From the NCBI RefSeq assembly GCF_019334805.1, contig NZ_CP079822.1:744001-808000 (forward strand): 64,000 bases of DNA. The letters run 5' to 3'. The notes below the pieces were generated by a model. It saw nothing but the letters and a program-made list of their open reading frames with translations. It did not search any database and had not been told where the DNA came from. Position 1 is the stretch's first letter; every line of letters begins with the position of its first letter. Made by a program: the position numbers and the translations under genes. The DNA comes from Rothia mucilaginosa. GTDB lineage: Bacteria; Actinomycetota; Actinomycetes; Actinomycetales; Micrococcaceae. Below, piece by piece: positions 60,401 through 64,000 of this stretch.

Positions 60401-61659
60401 GTTTCCTGCCCGAGGCGAAGGTCGTGACCATTACCGAAACTACCGCCGGTAAGACCCCGCTGGCTGAGCGCATCGCAGGAGCGCACCTGGTACTGACCAG
60501 CTACACGCTGCTGCGCATGGATGAGGATGCATACACCGGCTACGCCCGCACGCTGGGCCGCACCGTTGACGAATCCACGGGTGAACTCTCCACCCCTGAA
60601 GGCTGGGGTGCGCTCCTGCTGGACGAGGCGCAATTCGTCAAAAACACCGGCACCCGCGCCTGGTCCATCGCCCGCGCGATGCCCGCCCGCACCAAGATCG
60701 CGATAACCGGCACACCCATTGAGAACAACCTCATGGAGCTGTGGGCGCTGCTGGCGATTGTGGCGGATGGTCTGTTCCCTTCCGCCCGCGCGTTCCGTGA
60801 CCTGTACGCTCGCCCGGCGGAGTCCGGTGAGGACCCGGCGCACGCCGCGGCGACGGCTGCTCGTCTGCGCCGGCGCATCCGCCCGCTCATGCTGCGCCGC
60901 ACCAAGGAGCTGGTGGCGGCGGAGCTTCCGGCGAAGAACGATACGCGCGTGAACCTGCCGCTGGCTCCCGGTCACCGCCGCATCTATGACACGCATCTGC
61001 AGCGTGAACGCCAGAAGGTGCTGGGTCTGCTGGAGGATATGGACAAGAACCGGTTCACGATCTTCCAGTCGCTGACCCTGCTGCGCCGTCTGGCACTTGA
61101 TGCCGCGCTGATTGACCCGGAAGCCTATGCCGGGGTGTCGTCGGTCAAGCGCGACTACCTGGTGCAGCAACTACCCGACCTGCTCAAGAAGGGCCACCGC
61201 GTGCTGGTGTTCAGCCAGTTCACCGGCTACCTCAAGAGCATTTCGGCGCGCCTGGCGGAGGAGGGCATCGGGCACCTGTACCTGGACGGTTCGACCCGCA
61301 ACCGTTCCGAGGTCATCGAGGCGTTCACGAGCGGGCAGGAGCCGGTGTTCCTCATTTCGCTCAAGGCTGGCGGTTTCGGCCTGAACCTGACCGAGGCGGA
61401 CCACGTGTTCATCATGGATCCGTGGTGGAACCCCGCCGCCGAGCAGCAGGCGGTGGACCGTATTCACCGCATCGGCCAGGACAAGGAGGTGCACGTCTAC
61501 CGTCTGGTCGCCGAGGGCACCATTGAGGAGAAGGTCATGCAGCTCAAGGAGTCGAAGGCCGCGCTCTTCGATGCGGTGGTCGGTGAGGGCGAGTTCGCCT
61601 CCGCAGCGGTGACGGCTGAGGATGTGCGTGAGCTCTTTGCGCCGGCTATCGAGCGATAG
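57493..61659 (+). CDS. SWIM zinc-finger / SNF2-family helicase
   Basis: A 1388-residue SF2 ATPase of the HepA/RapA-related group. A SWIM zinc finger lies at residues 82-95 (CTCPVLTDCKHAVALML). A linker of about 70 residues is Ala/Lys/Asp-rich (KGSAAKGSADSKSADIAEAK). After a long poorly known middle region, the helicase core starts near residue 890: Walker A ADDMGLGKTVQALALL, motif II LLLDEAQFVKN, the GTPIENNLMELWALL motif, and C-terminal QAVDRIHRIGQDKEVHVYRL. These enzymes remodel protein-DNA or protein-RNA complexes; the role is unknown. An in-frame ATG at 57445 is an alternative start. Confidence 0.9.
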   Translation: MSANNPFPEIPITVPQIIRQAGHRTYQRGVAYQRNREVIRYSYDEDNSTLTGLVNGSTIIPYEVTIRFFPAVSGSATFTARCTCPVLTDCKHAVALMLTALDRASVAKKALSEHPGPVGVPGAAAKATAAKGATDAKGSAAKGSADSKSADIAEAKKAADPLAALRASGALTTAAKLPAPDAETAEPENPQGSLALNKLGSSPTALDPTALDGAASKISAWRRDLSSVLSARQDLAGIDSMRVSGALDFSLSVSGSYARGRNMPGATPSINLLARPLMASKTGRWIKGGLSWETFASSVGGPVGRHEIYPEHERFFAELYSIARPWQNMYSSHRDWISISASASTLLWDVLARAEDIGLPLLVNGREVNYAVLSPAQVRLHAAACEEKHAEGAGLQLQAALSWEGREGELLRQLWLPAAHCHPIGTPRTGFFALGGLAQQEYEQAAKAVHWKTARPGALDEVGRESFVHKTAPKDAREVPAEPSAPTLNPAQGERGQGERVRYSPAVPELPEGVELALIPLVEPLDAASESLISAGTVHIPAAERATFQKEYLPALSRSIPSLTPDPALALPRVKPPHLVLDISFDEQVRHDAQLSWHWEYPLNPFAEDSVEEDSTDEASAEEARIQNPATGSDVYSLPVFGYPGEEGGEVRDERFEARVLRSVRAILAAHPALSGLEERRIEGWETRELLSAILPKLRRVSAVQMRFNGTPPQFVKATDALIEVTVSEGNSRDWFGLGIAVKVNNWTVPFAQIFEALDRGADRILLGNGTYFSLRRPEFKTLRTLIAEARELDDAGGELRINRHQAGLFSELESLAASVHTTARWDAQVRSLLELVEGLEDAEESTEKGTEKTSDKGAHGSPAPQKASRRVIAQRPVPAGLQATLRPYQVEGFQWLSFLYEQRLGGILADDMGLGKTVQALALLAHAIEEHRAASERTTGRGESVEPFAPFLVVAPTSVITNWAAEAARFLPEAKVVTITETTAGKTPLAERIAGAHLVLTSYTLLRMDEDAYTGYARTLGRTVDESTGELSTPEGWGALLLDEAQFVKNTGTRAWSIARAMPARTKIAITGTPIENNLMELWALLAIVADGLFPSARAFRDLYARPAESGEDPAHAAATAARLRRRIRPLMLRRTKELVAAELPAKNDTRVNLPLAPGHRRIYDTHLQRERQKVLGLLEDMDKNRFTIFQSLTLLRRLALDAALIDPEAYAGVSSVKRDYLVQQLPDLLKKGHRVLVFSQFTGYLKSISARLAEEGIGHLYLDGSTRNRSEVIEAFTSGQEPVFLISLKAGGFGLNLTEADHVFIMDPWWNPAAEQQAVDRIHRIGQDKEVHVYRLVAEGTIEEKVMQLKESKAALFDAVVGEGEFASAAVTAEDVRELFAPAIER

Positions 61660-61706
61660 CCGCCCTCCAATCTGAGCGGTAGCCGCCTTCCAGACTGAGC
61701 GGTAGA
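61651..61706 (+). repeat. 23-nt tandem repeat, 2.4 copies, across the helicase stop codon
   Basis: GAGCGATAGCCGCCCTCCAA at 61651, GAGCGGTAGCCGCCTTCCAG at 61674, GAGCGGTAGA at 61697. Each unit carries TAG; a 23-nt period places them in all three frames. Confidence 0.85.
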
Positions 61707-61877
61707 CTTCGGGTCTGCTGATATGCCTGACGCCCGTCATTTTTCGTTACTTGGTTACGCCTCGGGCTAGATTCACGCCCGATTCTGCTGTGGCCCTTCT
61801 CAACGGGGGCTCTGAGGCGTAACCTGGTACGACTACTTACGGAGGCGCCGCCTCCCCACAGATTCAAAAGGAGCATC

Positions 61878-62714
61878 ATGAGCTACAACGTACCCAATGT
61901 AAAGTTCAACGACGGCCGATCCATTCCGCAGCTGGGCTACGGCGTATGGCAGATTGAGGACGAGGTCGCCGAGAAGATTGTGGGCACCGCCCTGGAGACC
62001 GGCTACCGCCACATCGACACCGCCGCTATCTACGGCAACGAGGCGGGCGTGGGCCGCGCTATCGCTAACTCTGACGTGCCTCGCGAAGATATCTTCCTCA
62101 CCACCAAGCTGTGGAACTCTGACCAGGGTTACGAGAGCGCTTTCGAGGCATTCGAGGCTTCCCTGGAGAAGCTGGGTACCGACTACGTTGACCTGTACCT
62201 GATTCACTGGGCTAAGCCGCAGCAGGGTCTGTACCTGGATTCTTGGCGTGCGCTGATTGAGCTGCAGAAGCAGGGTAAGGTCCGTTCGATTGGTGTTTCG
62301 AACTTCCCCGAGGAGCAGTTGCGCGAGATTATCGAGGAGACCGGCGTGGTTCCGGTCATCCACCAGGTTGAGCTGCACCCTTACTTCTCGCAGGAGGCGC
62401 TGCGCGCTGTTCACGCCGAGTACGGCATCGTGACCGAGGCATGGAGCCCGCTGGGCAACGGTAGCGATCTGCTGCAGAACCCCGTGCTGGCTGAGATTGC
62501 GGAGCACCACGGCGCAACCCCCGCGCAGGTCGTGCTGGCGTGGCACCTGGCTAAGGGCACCGTGGCTATCCCGAAGTCCGCGACCCCCTCTCGTATTGAG
62601 GAGAACCTGGCGTCGGTGAACGTGAAGCTGACCGCTGAGGACATCGCGGCTGTGGATGCGCTTTCCACCCCCGAGGGTCGTATTGGCGCTGACCCGGCGA
62701 ACATCGACTTCTAG
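61878..62714 (+). CDS. Aldo/keto reductase
   Basis: This 278-residue NADPH-dependent reductase has the full catalytic tetrad: Asp and Tyr in YRHIDTAAIYGNEAGVG, Lys in FLTTKLWNSDQ, His in VDLYLIHWAKPQ. GKVRSIGVSNFPEEQL and IPKSATPSRIEENL are the usual cofactor segments. It matches the AKR5-like 2,5-diketogluconate reductase group by layout. AAAAGGAG precedes the ATG. Substrate unknown. Confidence 0.93.
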   Translation: MSYNVPNVKFNDGRSIPQLGYGVWQIEDEVAEKIVGTALETGYRHIDTAAIYGNEAGVGRAIANSDVPREDIFLTTKLWNSDQGYESAFEAFEASLEKLGTDYVDLYLIHWAKPQQGLYLDSWRALIELQKQGKVRSIGVSNFPEEQLREIIEETGVVPVIHQVELHPYFSQEALRAVHAEYGIVTEAWSPLGNGSDLLQNPVLAEIAEHHGATPAQVVLAWHLAKGTVAIPKSATPSRIEENLASVNVKLTAEDIAAVDALSTPEGRIGADPANIDF

Positions 62715-62754
62715 GATGTCGTCTGGGCCTAGCGGCTCGAACCTCACCTACATA

Positions 62755-62794
62755 AAGCCCCGACAGGCACGGATAGTGCTTGTCGGGGCTTTTG
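62755..62794 (+). terminator. Terminator after the aldo/keto reductase gene
   Basis: A stem of about 15 bp (AGCCCCGACAGGCAC with one bulge) followed by TTTT. Confidence 0.85.
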
Positions 62795-62883
62795 CGTGCC
62801 CTGGCTACGCGGCTTTTCGGGCTTTCGACGACTGGTTTTGACGAACGCTCGTTCTTGGATTGTTCGGCAAACCATCAGCTATC

Positions 62884-62923
62884 CTGGCGGGCGCTTCGTA
62901 ACTAACTCCCGCCCGCCAGTTTT
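62884..62923. terminator. Second hairpin, before tex 3' end
   Basis: CTGGCGGGCG (62884-62893) pairs with CGCCCGCCAG (62910-62919), followed by TTTT on the plus strand; it may serve tex on the minus strand. Confidence 0.65.
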
Positions 62924-62929
62924 CGCCGG

Positions 62930-64000
<1,071 letters not shown>

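Overview
The window comes from a high-GC Gram-positive actinobacterium, most probably a Rothia-like member of the Micrococcaceae. The supporting markers are a mycothiol S-conjugate amidase, a WhiB-type iron-sulfur regulator beside a DUF3499 gene, a PerM-type membrane protein beside purN and purH, the order mazG / eno / ftsB / DUF501 / ppx familiar from mycobacteria, a FemX-like bridge enzyme, and many apparently leaderless genes. The genus is an inference; the phylum is firm. I see no prophage, insertion sequence, CRISPR array, rRNA or replication origin. The region is mostly core chromosome.

Layout: the window opens with the tail of a protein O-mannosyltransferase, a TIGR01906 membrane protein, DUF3499 and whiB (1-2.5 kb). 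An AT-rich gene-free stretch follows, then a TIGR03089 protein, gtrA, purK, purE, a FemX-like enzyme, glpX, a beta-carbonic anhydrase and fumC (3-12 kb). From 12 to 21.6 kb come a Nudix hydrolase, an orphan prepilin peptidase, a short-chain cis-prenyltransferase, mca, greA, threonine ammonia-lyase, an AI-2E-type permease, a Bax-inhibitor-1 protein with a Tyr-Gly-Gln repeat tail, and a HAD phosphatase. Next are an unusual short tRNA with anticodon UAA, NDH-2, a subtilisin-like protease, and the ppx, DUF501, ftsB, eno and mazG genes (22-31 kb). A 1289-residue acidic protein of unknown function fills 30.9-34.8 kb. Then come an M20 amidohydrolase, the sdhCDAB operon, manC, a zinc-chaperone-like AztD lipoprotein behind a Zur-like box, a 2H phosphoesterase, trpS, exodeoxyribonuclease III and a GntR regulator (35-47 kb). 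The last part has folD, glyA, a TetR regulator, purH, purN, a small membrane protein, perM, a PIN-type toxin-antitoxin pair, a SWIM/SNF2 helicase, an aldo/keto reductase and the 3' part of tex.

Pathways: purK, purE, purH and purN with folD and glyA cover parts of purine synthesis and its one-carbon supply. sdhCDAB, fumC, eno, glpX and ndh are central carbon and respiration. manC and the mannosyltransferase tail feed protein and wall mannosylation, while the FemX-like enzyme and the cis-prenyltransferase serve the envelope. mca belongs to thiol detoxification.

Themes that ordinary annotation does not capture: (1) twelve genes have a -10-like hexamer only 5-8 nt before the start codon, as expected of leaderless transcripts; (2) several genes end in short tandem repeats that repeat stop codons, mostly with periods not divisible by three; (3) Ala/Glu-rich low-complexity tails recur in unrelated proteins, culminating in the 1289-residue acidic protein; (4) a tRNA reading UUA lacks the long variable arm normal for tRNA-Leu; (5) strong palindromes lie in front of the AztD, glyA and toxin-antitoxin genes.
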